NCBI RefSeq assembly: GCF_026072915.1
Contig: NZ_AP025943.1
Location: forward strand, 2,418,001-2,482,000
Source of the DNA: Akkermansia biwaensis
GTDB taxonomy: Bacteria > Verrucomicrobiota > Verrucomicrobiia > Verrucomicrobiales > Akkermansiaceae
Length of the DNA: 64,000 nt
Direction of reading: 5' to 3'
The position numbers were made by a program, and so were the translations under genes. Below are positions 16,485 through 25,630 of the stretch, piece after piece (position 1 is the stretch's first letter; the number at the start of each line of letters is the position of its first letter). The notes beneath the pieces are model-generated. The model ran no database searches. It was not told where the DNA came from and saw only the letters and a list, made by a program, of their open reading frames with translations.

Positions 16485-18485
16485 ATGATTGAAAGCTGGA
16501 GATGGTACGGTCCGGGGGACCCGATTACGCTGAGGGACATCCGCCAGGCGGGCGCTTCCGGAATCGTGACGGCCCTGCATGAAGTGAAGTGCGGAGACCT
16601 CTGGACGGAAGAAGCCGTGGCGGAACGGGGCCGGATGATCGAGGAGCAGGGCATGAACTGGGTGGTGGCGGAAAGCATCGCCGTCCATGAGGATATCAAG
16701 ACGCGTTCCGGAAACTGGAAGCATTACCTGGAAGTGTACAAGCAGAGCCTCCGCAACCTCGCCGGGGCCGGGGTGAAGGTGGTCTGCTACAACTTCATGC
16801 CCGTTCTGGACTGGACGCGCTCCGATCTGGCTTTTCCGATGGAAGACGGCAGCAGCGTGCTGAAATATGATTCCGCCCGTGTGGCTGCCTTCGACCTGTT
16901 CATTTTGGAGCGCCCCGGGGCGGAAGGGGACTATTCCCCGGAGACCCTGGACCGGGCGCGCAGCCTCTTCCAGTCCCTGGACGGGGAGGGCCGCCGTGCG
17001 CTGGCGGATTCCATCCTGCTGGGGCTTCCCGGCACGGTGGACGACCTGACGCCGGAGCAGTTCAAGGACATGCTCAAACGCTATGAGGGCATCGACGACG
17101 CCCGCCTGCGGCAAAACCTGTACGACTTTCTCAACGAGATCATGCCCGTCTGCGAGGAAACGGGCATCCGCATGGCCATCCATCCGGACGATCCGCCCCG
17201 GCCCATCTTCGGGCTGCCCCGCATCATGAGTGATGAGGAGGACATGCGCCGGATGATCCGGGAAGTGCCCGCCATGCACTGCGGGTTCACGCTCTGCACC
17301 GGTTCCCTGGGCGGCCTGTATTCCAACTCCCCGCACCTGCTGATGGAGGAATTTGCGGACCGCGTTTACTTCGCCCACTTCCGCAACACGGTGTTTGATG
17401 CGGACCATGAAAGCTTCCGGGAATCCGACTCCCACCTCTGCGGGCACACGGACATGGCCTACGCCATGCAGTGCCTCATCAACGAGGAAAACCGCCGGAA
17501 GGCGGAAGGCCTGGAAAACTGGCGCATTCCCGTGCGCCCGGATCACGGCAAGCTGATGGACATCGACCTGGAAAAGAAATGTTACGCCGGGTATTCCTAC
17601 GGCGGCCGCGTCATCGGCCTGGCGGAACTCCGCGGATTGGCCATGGGCCTGCAATCCTTCCGCCCGCTGGTCGGGAAAAACGCCCTGGTCACCGGGGCCG
17701 CCGGGGTTCTCTGCTCCGTCATGGCCCGCGACCTGCTGAAGGCCGGGGCCAGGGTGGCCCTGCTGGGCCGCACCCGTTCCAAGCTGGAAGAACTTCAGCG
17801 GAAGCTGGCTGAGGAAGGGCTCACCCGGACCCTCGTCATCGCGGCGGACGTGCTGGACAAGGCGCAGTTGGAGGAAGCCGCCACCCTGCTGGAAAACACC
17901 TGGGGACGGCTGGACATCCTGGTGAACGGGGCCGGAGGCAACGATCCGCGCGGGACCACCCCCGCGGAGCAGTGCATGCCGGACACCCCGGTGGAGCAGG
18001 GCTTCTTCGGCATGGACATGCAGGGTTTTGAGTACGTCAACCGCCTCAACATGATCGGCACCATTCTTCCCTCTCAGGTCTTCGGAAAACTGCTGGCCGC
18101 TTCCAGCGGCTGCATTGTCAACATCTCCTCCATGGCCGCATTCCTGCCCCTGACCAAAGTCGGGGCCTACGGGGCAGCAAAAGCCGCCGTGGACAACTTC
18201 ACCAAATGGCTGGCCACACACCTGGCTCCTCTGGGTGTGCGCGTCAACGCCATCGCTCCCGGCTTCTTCATTACGGATCAGAACCGCTTCCTGATGATGG
18301 AAAAGGACGGGGAAACGCCTACGCCGCGCGGGCGCAAGGTGCTTGCCAAGACGCCCATGCACCGCTTCGGCGAGCCCGGCGACCTCTGCGGAGCCCTGCA
18401 ATTCCTGGTGTCTCCTTCCGCCTCCTTCGTGACGGGGACCATCATCCCCGTGGACGGCGGTTTCCTGGCCTATTCCGGAGTGTAA
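16485..18485 (+). CDS. uxuA: Mannonate dehydratase - SDR oxidoreductase fusion (UxuA-UxuB-like)
   Basis: 666 residues made of two complete enzymes. Residues 1-390 are D-mannonate dehydratase: they begin MIESWRWYGPGDP and keep the metal-binding segments AIHPDDPP, CTGSLGG, FAHFRNT and RPDHG. From about residue 395 a short-chain dehydrogenase follows, with the nucleotide-binding glycine motif near LVTGAAG, NGAGG near 481, and the YGAAK catalytic pair near 562; it ends with VDGGFLAYSGV. The first half removes water from mannonate to give KDG, and the second probably reduces fructuronate to mannonate. The two are normally separate genes. There is no internal stop or ribosome site at the junction. 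The fusion would channel mannonate between consecutive steps. Confidence 0.9.
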   Translation: MIESWRWYGPGDPITLRDIRQAGASGIVTALHEVKCGDLWTEEAVAERGRMIEEQGMNWVVAESIAVHEDIKTRSGNWKHYLEVYKQSLRNLAGAGVKVVCYNFMPVLDWTRSDLAFPMEDGSSVLKYDSARVAAFDLFILERPGAEGDYSPETLDRARSLFQSLDGEGRRALADSILLGLPGTVDDLTPEQFKDMLKRYEGIDDARLRQNLYDFLNEIMPVCEETGIRMAIHPDDPPRPIFGLPRIMSDEEDMRRMIREVPAMHCGFTLCTGSLGGLYSNSPHLLMEEFADRVYFAHFRNTVFDADHESFRESDSHLCGHTDMAYAMQCLINEENRRKAEGLENWRIPVRPDHGKLMDIDLEKKCYAGYSYGGRVIGLAELRGLAMGLQSFRPLVGKNALVTGAAGVLCSVMARDLLKAGARVALLGRTRSKLEELQRKLAEEGLTRTLVIAADVLDKAQLEEAATLLENTWGRLDILVNGAGGNDPRGTTPAEQCMPDTPVEQGFFGMDMQGFEYVNRLNMIGTILPSQVFGKLLAASSGCIVNISSMAAFLPLTKVGAYGAAKAAVDNFTKWLATHLAPLGVRVNAIAPGFFITDQNRFLMMEKDGETPTPRGRKVLAKTPMHRFGEPGDLCGALQFLVSPSASFVTGTIIPVDGGFLAYSGV

Positions 18486-18505
18486 CCATCAAACTCCTCC
18501 CTCCC

Positions 18506-19903
18506 ATGTTTATCGACGACGACTTTCTGCTGGACACTCCCCAGGCGAAGACGCTCTTCCATGACTACGCCGAACACCAGCCGATCATTGACTACCACTC
18601 CCACCTGGACGCCGCCGCCATCGCGGACAACCGCCAGTTCTCCAACATCGCCCAGCTCTGGCTGGACGGTGACCATTACAAGTGGCGCGCCATGAGGACC
18701 AACGGCATTCCGGAGCGCCTGTGCTCCGGAGACGCTCCGGACCGGGAAAAATACGACGCCTGGGCCGCCACCGTGCCCCGGCTGCTTCGCAACCCCCTGT
18801 ACCACTGGACGCATCTGGAACTCCGGAGGCCCTTCGGAATCACCGGAACCCTCTTCGGTCCGGATACCGCCGGAGATATCTGGGAAAAGACCTCCGCCAT
18901 GCTCCAGTCCGGCTCCATGGGAGCCCTGGACATTCTGAAAAAGATGAACGTGGAAGCCGTCTGTACGACGGACGATCCCTGCGACGACCTGGCCGCCCAC
19001 CGGCGGCACGCCGCTTCCGGAGATTCCGTGAAGTTGCTCCCCACCTTCAGGCCGGACAAGGCGCGCGCCATCCATCAGGGCAGGGCATGGATGGAATGGG
19101 TGGACCGTCTGGAACGGGCTTCCGGCATGGAAATCCGTGATCTGGCCGCATTCCAAAAAGCCCTTGCCTCCCGGCACGCCTGGTTTGCGCGGAACGGCTG
19201 CAAGCTGTCGGACCACTCCCTGGAAGCGTTCGACGATGAAAGCCTGTCCGAAGAGGAGGCCGCCGCACTCTTTGCCGCCGCCCGGCAGGGCGGGGAAGTG
19301 GCGGGACGGGATGCCGTCAGGTTTTCCAACTACCTGATGGATTTTCTTGCCGGACTTGACGCGGCCGCGGGCTGGGTCCGCCAGCTCCATGTGGGCGCCT
19401 TGCGCAACCCCAACGGGGCGGCCCTGCGGGATCTGGGGCCGGACACGGGCTTTGACGCCATTGCGGACTTCACGTACATTGCTCCTCTGGGCCGTCTGCT
19501 GGACCGCTCCGCGCAGAAGGGAACGCTGCCGAGCACCATCCTGTACAACCTGAATCCGCGGGACAATGCCGCCATGGCCGTGCTCTGCGGCAGTTTTCAG
19601 GACGGAGTCACGGCCGGCAAAATGCAGTACGGCGCCGCCTGGTGGTTCCTGGACCAGATGGACGGCATGACCCGCCATCTGGAGACCCTCAGCCAGCTCG
19701 GCATGCTCTCCCGCTTCGTGGGAATGCTGACGGACAGCCGCAGCCTGCTCAGCTACACGCGGCATGAATACTTCCGCCGCATTTTGTGCCGCATGCTGGG
19801 CAGGGACATGGCCCAGGGCCTGGTCCCGGACGACATGGACATGGTCGGCTCCATGGCGGCTGACATCTCCTACAACAACGCCAAACAATACTTCAACTTT
19901 TAG
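18506..19903 (+). CDS. uxaC: Uronate isomerase (glucuronate isomerase)
   Basis: 465 residues from the ATG at 18506, 20 nt after the fusion gene; the frame is open further upstream but only as overlap with it. The N-terminus MFIDDDFLLDTPQAKTLF and the metal-binding IIDYHSHLDAAAIADN match UxaC of the amidohydrolase superfamily, and the overall length is usual. It converts D-glucuronate to D-fructuronate (or galacturonate to tagaturonate). With the mannonate branch next door, the glucuronate route is the coherent assignment. Confidence 0.93.
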   Translation: MFIDDDFLLDTPQAKTLFHDYAEHQPIIDYHSHLDAAAIADNRQFSNIAQLWLDGDHYKWRAMRTNGIPERLCSGDAPDREKYDAWAATVPRLLRNPLYHWTHLELRRPFGITGTLFGPDTAGDIWEKTSAMLQSGSMGALDILKKMNVEAVCTTDDPCDDLAAHRRHAASGDSVKLLPTFRPDKARAIHQGRAWMEWVDRLERASGMEIRDLAAFQKALASRHAWFARNGCKLSDHSLEAFDDESLSEEEAAALFAAARQGGEVAGRDAVRFSNYLMDFLAGLDAAAGWVRQLHVGALRNPNGAALRDLGPDTGFDAIADFTYIAPLGRLLDRSAQKGTLPSTILYNLNPRDNAAMAVLCGSFQDGVTAGKMQYGAAWWFLDQMDGMTRHLETLSQLGMLSRFVGMLTDSRSLLSYTRHEYFRRILCRMLGRDMAQGLVPDDMDMVGSMAADISYNNAKQYFNF

Positions 19904-19906
19904 ACC

Positions 19907-20536
19907 ATGAACACATTATTGGAAAAACTGTCCGCCATCAGGCTCGTTCCCGTCGTTGTCATCAACGATGCGGAAAAAGCCGTTCCCCTCGCCAGGGCCC
20001 TGATGGACAACGGCTGCGGCTGCATGGAAATCACGTTCCGTACGGCTGCCGCCGCGGAAGCCATCGCCCGCATCTCCCGCGAGGTGCCGGACATGCTGGT
20101 GGGGGCGGGCACGCTTCTGACGCCGGAACAGGTGGAGCAGGCGCGCCATGCCGGGGCCTCCTTCGGCGTGGCTCCCGGTTTTGATCCCCTGGTGGTGAAA
20201 GCCGCCTCCGCTCTGGGCTTTCCCTTCGTTCCGGGCGTCTCTACGGCTTCGGAAATGAGCCAGGCCCTATCCCTGGGGTGCCTGTTCCAGAAATTCTTCC
20301 CGGCGGAAGCTGCGGGAGGCGTCAAGATGCTCAAATCCCTGCTGGGAGCCTTCCGGCACACGGGCGTGCGCATCATGCCCACGGGCGGCATTCATGCCGG
20401 CAACATCGGCTCCTGGCTTGAAATTCCGGAAGTGGCCGCCTGCGGCGGTTCCTGGATTTGCGAGCCGTCCCTGATCCAGTCCTCCGAATGGGAGGAAATA
20501 GGCCGCAGAACCCGGGAAGCCCTCCGGGCCCTGTAG
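19907..20536 (+). CDS. eda: KDPG/KHG aldolase
   Basis: 209 residues, starting 3 nt after uxaC, so tightly coupled. It is a class I aldolase TIM barrel: CMEITFRT carries the catalytic Glu, VGAGTLLTPEQ and VPGVSTASE are conserved, and KFFPAEAAGGVKMLK contains the Schiff-base Lys. It splits KDPG into pyruvate and glyceraldehyde-3-phosphate, the last step of the operon. Confidence 0.94.
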   Translation: MNTLLEKLSAIRLVPVVVINDAEKAVPLARALMDNGCGCMEITFRTAAAAEAIARISREVPDMLVGAGTLLTPEQVEQARHAGASFGVAPGFDPLVVKAASALGFPFVPGVSTASEMSQALSLGCLFQKFFPAEAAGGVKMLKSLLGAFRHTGVRIMPTGGIHAGNIGSWLEIPEVAACGGSWICEPSLIQSSEWEEIGRRTREALRAL

Positions 20537-20572
20537 GCGGAAAACAGCCTTAATCCAAACAAACCCCCGCTT

Positions 20573-21853
20573 ATGATTCAAGAACAACCCAGGCAGGACT
20601 CCTTCCGGTGGATGATCCTTTTCATGCTCTTTGCAGCTACGACGATCAATTACCTGGACCGCCAGATACTCTCCATCCTGAAGCCCATCCTGGACGTCGA
20701 GCTGGGATGGACAGACGCCCAATACGGCATGATCATGTCCATTTTCCAGGCCTCCTACGCCATCGGCCTGACCATGTTCGGCTGGATTATCGACAAGTAC
20801 GGAGCCCGCATGGGCTTTGCCATCTCCATCATCTGGTGGAGTGTGGGGGCCATCTCCCATGCCTTTGCCGTGGGCGTCAAATCCATGGGCCTCAGCCGCA
20901 TCATTCTGGGGCTGGGTGAAGGCGGCAACTTCCCCGCCAGCATCAAGACGGTGACCAACTGGTTTACCTCCGGGGAGCGCGTATTCGCCACCACCCTGTT
21001 CAACTCCGGCGCGAACGTGGGCGCCCTGGTGGCTCCGGCCACCATCCCGTTCATCGCCGCCGCTTGGGGCTGGCAGTCCGCGTTCATCGCGGCCGGCGTG
21101 CTGGGCTTCATCTGGGTGGCCTTCTGGCTCCGGATGCCGAAGGAACCGCGCGTGAAACTGGCGGAGGAATCCTCCGCACTGGCGCGGGCGGAAAAGGAAG
21201 AGGCCAGGGAATCCATCCCCTGGAGAAAACTTCTCACCTACAGGCAGGCATGGAGCCTCATCATCGTCCGCTTCCTGACGGACCCCATCTGGTGGTTCTT
21301 CCTCTTCTGGCTGCCCGACTTCTTCAACAAGCACTTCGGCTACAACATCAAGGAATCCGCCCTGCCGCTGATCGTCATTTACGCGCTGGTGACCGTCCTC
21401 AGCATCATCGGCGGCTCCCTGACCAAGTACCTGGCGGGGCTCGGATGGAGCCTGAACAAGGTCAGGAAAATCTCCATGCTCATCTTTGCCTGCTGCGTGC
21501 TTCCGGTCATCTTTGTCCAGTACTTCGATATGTGGACCATCGTAGCCGTGCTCGGACTGGCGGGAGGCGCCCACCAGGCGTGGTCCGCCAGCGTGTATAC
21601 CCTGGGGTCCGACATGTTCCCCAAGTCGGACGTGGCGTCCATCACCGGCCTTTCCGGCATGGCCGGGCAGATCGGCAGCGTGCTGTTCCAGACAGCCGTG
21701 GGCTTTACGCTGTCCCACTTCGTAGCGCTGGGCAATCCTTCCCACGGCTATGACATCATCTTCGTCGTCTGCGGATGCGCCTATCTGGCCGCCTTCATCA
21801 TCTTCAGCCTGATCGTTCCCAAAATCAACATGGTGGAGTCCAGGGAAAGCTGA
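20573..21853 (+). CDS. exuT: Hexuronate transporter, MFS anion:cation symporter family
   Basis: 426 residues with about twelve membrane spans. The start INYLDRQILSILKPILD and the loop GWIIDKYGARMGF are typical of the ACS family of the MFS that includes ExuT; GLGEGGNFPASIK is the family signature. It should import glucuronate or galacturonate with protons across the inner membrane. It is the last gene of the hexuronate operon, followed by two strong hairpins. Confidence 0.87.
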   Translation: MIQEQPRQDSFRWMILFMLFAATTINYLDRQILSILKPILDVELGWTDAQYGMIMSIFQASYAIGLTMFGWIIDKYGARMGFAISIIWWSVGAISHAFAVGVKSMGLSRIILGLGEGGNFPASIKTVTNWFTSGERVFATTLFNSGANVGALVAPATIPFIAAAWGWQSAFIAAGVLGFIWVAFWLRMPKEPRVKLAEESSALARAEKEEARESIPWRKLLTYRQAWSLIIVRFLTDPIWWFFLFWLPDFFNKHFGYNIKESALPLIVIYALVTVLSIIGGSLTKYLAGLGWSLNKVRKISMLIFACCVLPVIFVQYFDMWTIVAVLGLAGGAHQAWSASVYTLGSDMFPKSDVASITGLSGMAGQIGSVLFQTAVGFTLSHFVALGNPSHGYDIIFVVCGCAYLAAFIIFSLIVPKINMVESRES

Positions 21854-21871
21854 GCTTCCGGACATTTTTCT

Positions 21872-21914
21872 CCGGACCTTCCCACGGGTGCGGCTTGCTC
21901 GTGGGAAGGTCCGG
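21872..21914 (+). terminator. Hairpin after the hexuronate operon
   Basis: A perfect 15-bp inverted repeat, CCGGACCTTCCCACG against CGTGGGAAGGTCCGG, with a 13-nt loop, 18 nt after the exuT stop. It lacks a long T run, so it may need a second element or act as an mRNA 3' stabiliser. Confidence 0.65.
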
Positions 21915-21923
21915 CCTGGTGGC

Positions 21924-21951
21924 GGCGTGCGGGAAGAAAATCCCGCACGCC
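21924..21951 (+). terminator. Second hairpin after the hexuronate operon
   Basis: Arms GGCGTGCGGGA and TCCCGCACGCC (11 bp) with a 6-nt loop, 9 nt beyond the first hairpin. A T-containing stretch (CGTCGTCATTTTAC) follows, making this the more likely actual termination point. Confidence 0.6.
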
Positions 21952-22337
21952 GTCGTCATTTTACTCCGCTCCTTGCGGGCAGGGACGCTGGAGTACATGC
22001 CATGTGAAGCACGACGGAGCTTCTCCGGAGGCGGGCCGCCGCCGGGAATGGTGCTGATTCCCGGTCTTTTACCTTCAAAGAACATGTGAGGGAGGAAAAA
22101 ATCCCTCCCGGCATGTTGAAAGTATTGCTCGGAGAAAAAAATCCTCTTGGACTGGGGAGGTTTTTAACCGGAAAAGCCGGGAGTTTCTCTTTCCCCCTTG
22201 TTGGAATAGCCATTCACGGGAATGGGCATTTCTGCCGTGTTTTTTATAACCGGAATTCCCCGGTGATCGAGGGGGCCGCATTCCTGGATGTTTCCTCCGG
22301 AGCGCGGGGAGATTTTGCCGGAAAAGAAGTTTAAAAA
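21952..22337. other. Intergenic region between the converging hexuronate operon and oadA
   Basis: About 385 bases. Short open frames exist (for example 22086-22334 plus, 82 codons), but none has a convincing start, composition or family, so I do not call a gene. A small hairpin-like GGGAGG/CCCTCC pair occurs near 22090-22110. Confidence 0.4.
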
Positions 22338-22369
22338 ACAGGCTGTTCCGGATTTCCGGAACAGCCTGT
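22338..22369 (-). terminator. Intrinsic terminator of oadA
   Basis: A perfect 14-bp stem (ACAGGCTGTTCCGG / CCGGAACAGCCTGT) with a 4-nt loop, followed on the minus strand by a run of six T. It lies 29 nt beyond the stop of the minus-strand carboxyltransferase gene. A textbook rho-independent terminator. Confidence 0.92.
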
Positions 22370-22398
22370 GAATGGATTAATAAAGTATTCGTCCGTCC

Positions 22399-23910
22399 TT
22401 AACCGACGCGCTCCACTTTCACGGAGTGGGCCTGGCCGTTGATGACGATGGTCAGGTCGCGGGAGCCGGAGGGGCCGCTCACCTGGGCGGTGATGCCGTT
22501 GTCAATGACCGTCATGGACGGTGCGGCAGCAGCGGGGGCGGCGTTCACCTGGGCGGGGGCCTCCGGCTGCGGTTCGGGCTTCTTGTAGAAGTCTTCCACC
22601 TGCTGGGGGAACATGGCGTAAATCACGCAATGCTCGTCGTCCGTGGGCAGGCCCTTTTCCGCAAGCTTCCTGCGCAGGTTTTCCATGTCGGGCTTGATCA
22701 GGTCCGCCGGGCGGCAGGTGATCGGTTCCTTGCCCATCTTTTCCGCGCAGAGTTTCTGCACTTCCGGATCCACGGGGGCGGGGGTGCGGCCATAATAACC
22801 CAGGGCGATGTCCGCCGCCTGGGGCGTGATGTTCTTCCAGCGGCCGAACTTGACGTTCAGCATGGACTGCACGCCCACGATCTGGGAGGTGGGCGTCACC
22901 AGCGGAATCCAGCCCAGGGCCTTGCGGACCACGGGGATTTCCGCAAACACTTCTTCAAACTTGTCTTCCATGCCCTGTTCCTTGAGCTGGGTGCGGAAGT
23001 TGGAAAGCATGCCGCCGGGAACCTGGTAGCGCAGCGTGTCGGAATCCACCACCTCGTTGCGGTGGGAGGTGAATTTGCCCAGTTCGTCGTAAATGGGCTT
23101 GAGCATTTCAGACACCTCAATGAGCTTGTCCGTATCGTAATCCGGCTTGCGGGAATTGCCGTTGAGCAGGGCGAGCATGCGCAGGCAGTCCGGCTGTCCC
23201 GTGCCGTTGGCGAAGGGGGAGATGGATACGTCGCAGGCGTCCACCCCGGCGTCGATCGCGCTGAGATAGGTGGAGGCGCCGAGTCCGGCGGTATCGTGCG
23301 TGTGAATCCAGACGGGAATATTCAGGTCCTTCTTCAGAGCGCTGACCAGTTCATGCGTCACGTAGGGAGGGATGAGGCCGGCCATGTCCTTGATGACGAT
23401 GGCGTCCGCGCCCATGTCCGCCAGTTCGCGGCCCATGTCCACAAAGCTTTGCGTGGTATGCACGGGGGAAGTCGTGTAGCAGATGGTGCCGTGGGCCTGG
23501 GCTCCGGCCTTCTTGGCGGCGCGGATGGAGGTTTCCATGTTGCGCGGGTCGTTCACGCAGTCGAAAATGCGGAAAATATTCATGCCGTGCTTGGCGCTCA
23601 TGGCCACGAAGGCTTCCACCACGTCATCCGCGTAATTGGTGTAGCCCACAATGTTCTGGCCGCGCAGAAGCATCATGTGGGGCGTTTTGGGGGCGGCCTT
23701 CTTCAGGGCGTCCAGACGGTCGAACGGCCATTCCTTCAGGAAGCGAAGGCCGGCGTCGATGGTGGCTCCGCCCCAGGTCTCCAGGGCGCTGAAGCCCATG
23801 GAATCAAGGATGGGGGCGATGGGCAGCATGTCTGCCGTCTTCATGCGGGTGGCTGCCAGGGACTGGTGGCCGTCGCGCAGAACGGTACAGTTGAATGTAA
23901 CAGGATTCAT
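22399..23910 (-). CDS. oadA: Oxaloacetate decarboxylase / pyruvate carboxylase carboxyltransferase subunit, no biotinyl domain
   Basis: 503 residues. An HMGL-like barrel (CTVLRDGHQSLAATRMKTADM at the start, VIKDMAGL with the likely catalytic Lys, IHTHDTAGLG metal site) is followed by the PYC_OADA conserved domain (YQVPGGMLSNFRTQL, then YGRTPAPVDPEV). A Pro/Ala linker comes next, where the biotin carrier domain normally begins. The chain then ends after about 40 residues (ITAQVSGPSGSRDLTIVINGQAHSVKVERVG) with no EAMKM biotinylation motif. The subunit would therefore depend on a separate biotin carrier and membrane partner encoded elsewhere. Reaction: transfer of CO2 between oxaloacetate and carboxybiotin. 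It is alone here, with a 16-bp palindrome just upstream of the start. Confidence 0.87.
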   Translation of the reverse strand: MNPVTFNCTVLRDGHQSLAATRMKTADMLPIAPILDSMGFSALETWGGATIDAGLRFLKEWPFDRLDALKKAAPKTPHMMLLRGQNIVGYTNYADDVVEAFVAMSAKHGMNIFRIFDCVNDPRNMETSIRAAKKAGAQAHGTICYTTSPVHTTQSFVDMGRELADMGADAIVIKDMAGLIPPYVTHELVSALKKDLNIPVWIHTHDTAGLGASTYLSAIDAGVDACDVSISPFANGTGQPDCLRMLALLNGNSRKPDYDTDKLIEVSEMLKPIYDELGKFTSHRNEVVDSDTLRYQVPGGMLSNFRTQLKEQGMEDKFEEVFAEIPVVRKALGWIPLVTPTSQIVGVQSMLNVKFGRWKNITPQAADIALGYYGRTPAPVDPEVQKLCAEKMGKEPITCRPADLIKPDMENLRRKLAEKGLPTDDEHCVIYAMFPQQVEDFYKKPEPQPEAPAQVNAAPAAAAPSMTVIDNGITAQVSGPSGSRDLTIVINGQAHSVKVERVG

Positions 23911-23915
23911 ATTTA

Positions 23916-23931
23916 TTTAACGATCGTTAAA
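23916..23931 (-). promoter_or_regulatory. 16-bp perfect palindrome upstream of oadA
   Basis: TTTAACGATCGTTAAA ends 5 nt before the oadA start codon, overlapping the place where a ribosome-binding site would be; no Shine-Dalgarno sequence is visible. It could be a repressor operator or a small hairpin controlling translation. Position and perfect symmetry are the only evidence. Confidence 0.5.
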
Positions 23932-24030
23932 AATTGAAGGGGGTGGCTTCTTGAAAAGAATTGTCTCACACGAGTTTGAGGAGGTCAAGCTTACAAGAGT
24001 AAAATTTAGAATGATTCCAATAAAATTCAG

Positions 24031-25488
24031 TTATTGTACGGGAGCCATCAACCTGGCAAGGTTGCATAGCATTTTGAATCCCAGCGATTTTTTGTTGTAG
24101 TCCTCCAGGGATTCCCGGACGGACGAGTAAAAGTCTTTTTCCAGCATGGCCTGTACCTCCGCACACACGCCGGGATCGCGGACAATGGCGGTGAGCTCGA
24201 AGTTCAGGGCCAGGGAGCGGTTGTCCAGGTTGGCCGTTCCCACGGTGGCGATATCGTCGTCCATCAGGATCACCTTCTGGTGCAGGAAGCCCTTTTTGTA
24301 AGCCCAAAGCTGGATGCCGTAGGTATCCAGGTCCCGCAGGAAGGTGAAGGAGGAAAGCTTCACCAGAATGTGGTCCGCCCGTTCCGGGCGCAGGATGCGC
24401 ACGTCCACATTCCGCAGGGCGGCCGCCTGGAGGGCGGACATCACGCCTTCGTCCGGCACGAAATAGGGCGTGGAAATCCACAGGCGGTGCGTGGCCCGGT
24501 TCGCCAGGGCGATGATGGTGGTCTTCCACGCGGGAATCACGTCCGCCGGGCCGGAGGGCAGCACCAGCACGGTTTTATCCTCCGGCTGGGGTGTGATATC
24601 CCAGCACAGGCGGGGGAAGGTGGACGGGGTGGATTTCGACATGGTGGCCCAGTTCCAGTCTTCCAGGAAGCTGATCTGGGTCTGCTGGACAGAGGGGCCG
24701 TGAAGCTGGATGAACGTGTCTCTCCAATACCCCAGCGCCCCCTTTCCCAGATACTCCCGGCCAATGTTCATGCCCCCGATGAAGGCGGTGGAGCCGTCCA
24801 CGACCACCAGCTTCCGGTGGTTACGGAAATTCAGGCGCAGGACGTTGCTCAGGAAGTGGCGCTTTCCGTTGAACGGCTCAATCTTCACTCCCTCCTTTCG
24901 CAGGGCGGAAATATAGCCGGGCGGCAGTTTGTGGGAGCCTATTTCATCATACAGCATATAAATGTGGATGCCCTCCCGCGCCCGCTCAATCAGCAGGTTT
25001 TTCAGGTTCCGGCCCACGGAATCGTTCTTGATGATGAAAAACTCGATCAGGATGTAACGCTCCGCCTTCTTGATGGCGTCGTAAATGCGGGGAAAGGCGT
25101 TGTCCGCGTCGATCAGGAGCTGGCAGGAATTGCCCCTGCACACGGGCAGCCGCACGATGTCCCCCAGCGTCTGCATGATCTCCCCCGCCGTGTCCGCGGA
25201 GCGGATGGCGTACGGCTTCATGCAGTTCGTGATCTTGTCCGTCAGCTCCCCCCACGGGGACTCGGAATCCGTTTGCCTGCGTCGCGTCTCCACGTAGCCG
25301 CTGAAGGTGCGCCGCCCCAGAATCAGGTAAAAGGGCACGGCGATGTAAGGGAAGGCCAGCAGGGAAATCAGCCACGCGATGGTGCCCTGGGGCGTGCGCG
25401 TATGGAGCAGGGCCGGAATCAGGCAGAATGCCCCGGCTATGTGGCACAGGGCGGCGAATCCCAAATATGGCTCGTCAGGTATGAGCAT
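24031..25488 (-). CDS. cls: Cardiolipin synthase (phospholipase D family)
   Basis: 485 residues from the ATG at 25488 (another in-frame ATG lies 9 nt upstream). Two N-terminal membrane spans ([19 protein letters not shown] and [21 protein letters not shown]) precede two HKD motifs: [18 protein letters not shown] and [18 protein letters not shown]. This is the bacterial Cls layout, joining two phosphatidylglycerols to cardiolipin at the inner membrane. The open frame extends far upstream, but only antisense to thyA. It is divergent from thyA over 142 bp. Confidence 0.92.
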   Translation of the reverse strand: MLIPDEPYLGFAALCHIAGAFCLIPALLHTRTPQGTIAWLISLLAFPYIAVPFYLILGRRTFSGYVETRRRQTDSESPWGELTDKITNCMKPYAIRSADTAGEIMQTLGDIVRLPVCRGNSCQLLIDADNAFPRIYDAIKKAERYILIEFFIIKNDSVGRNLKNLLIERAREGIHIYMLYDEIGSHKLPPGYISALRKEGVKIEPFNGKRHFLSNVLRLNFRNHRKLVVVDGSTAFIGGMNIGREYLGKGALGYWRDTFIQLHGPSVQQTQISFLEDWNWATMSKSTPSTFPRLCWDITPQPEDKTVLVLPSGPADVIPAWKTTIIALANRATHRLWISTPYFVPDEGVMSALQAAALRNVDVRILRPERADHILVKLSSFTFLRDLDTYGIQLWAYKKGFLHQKVILMDDDIATVGTANLDNRSLALNFELTAIVRDPGVCAEVQAMLEKDFYSSVRESLEDYNKKSLGFKMLCNLARLMAPVQ

Positions 25489-25630
25489 GGAAATCATGGA
25501 ACGCGTAACGGAAAAAATACAGGGGCGGGGAATAGTGAAAAGGCTGGCTTTTGGTGCTGGAGATGGTACTAAAGTGACGCATGCTCGTATTATCACGGGC
25601 CAAGGGCTGAGAAAAGCGCAAATTACGGAA

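Noticed and set aside
16470-18401. 643-codon minus-strand open frame opposite the mannonate fusion gene
   Set aside because: Antisense shadow; the plus strand holds two intact enzyme domains.
22086-22334. Possible 82-residue small protein between exuT and oadA
   Set aside because: No ribosome site, no similarity, and composition like the surrounding spacer; not strong enough to call.
22426-23937. 503-codon plus-strand open frame opposite oadA
   Set aside because: It mirrors the carboxyltransferase gene codon for codon and has no family features. The real gene and its terminator are on the minus strand.
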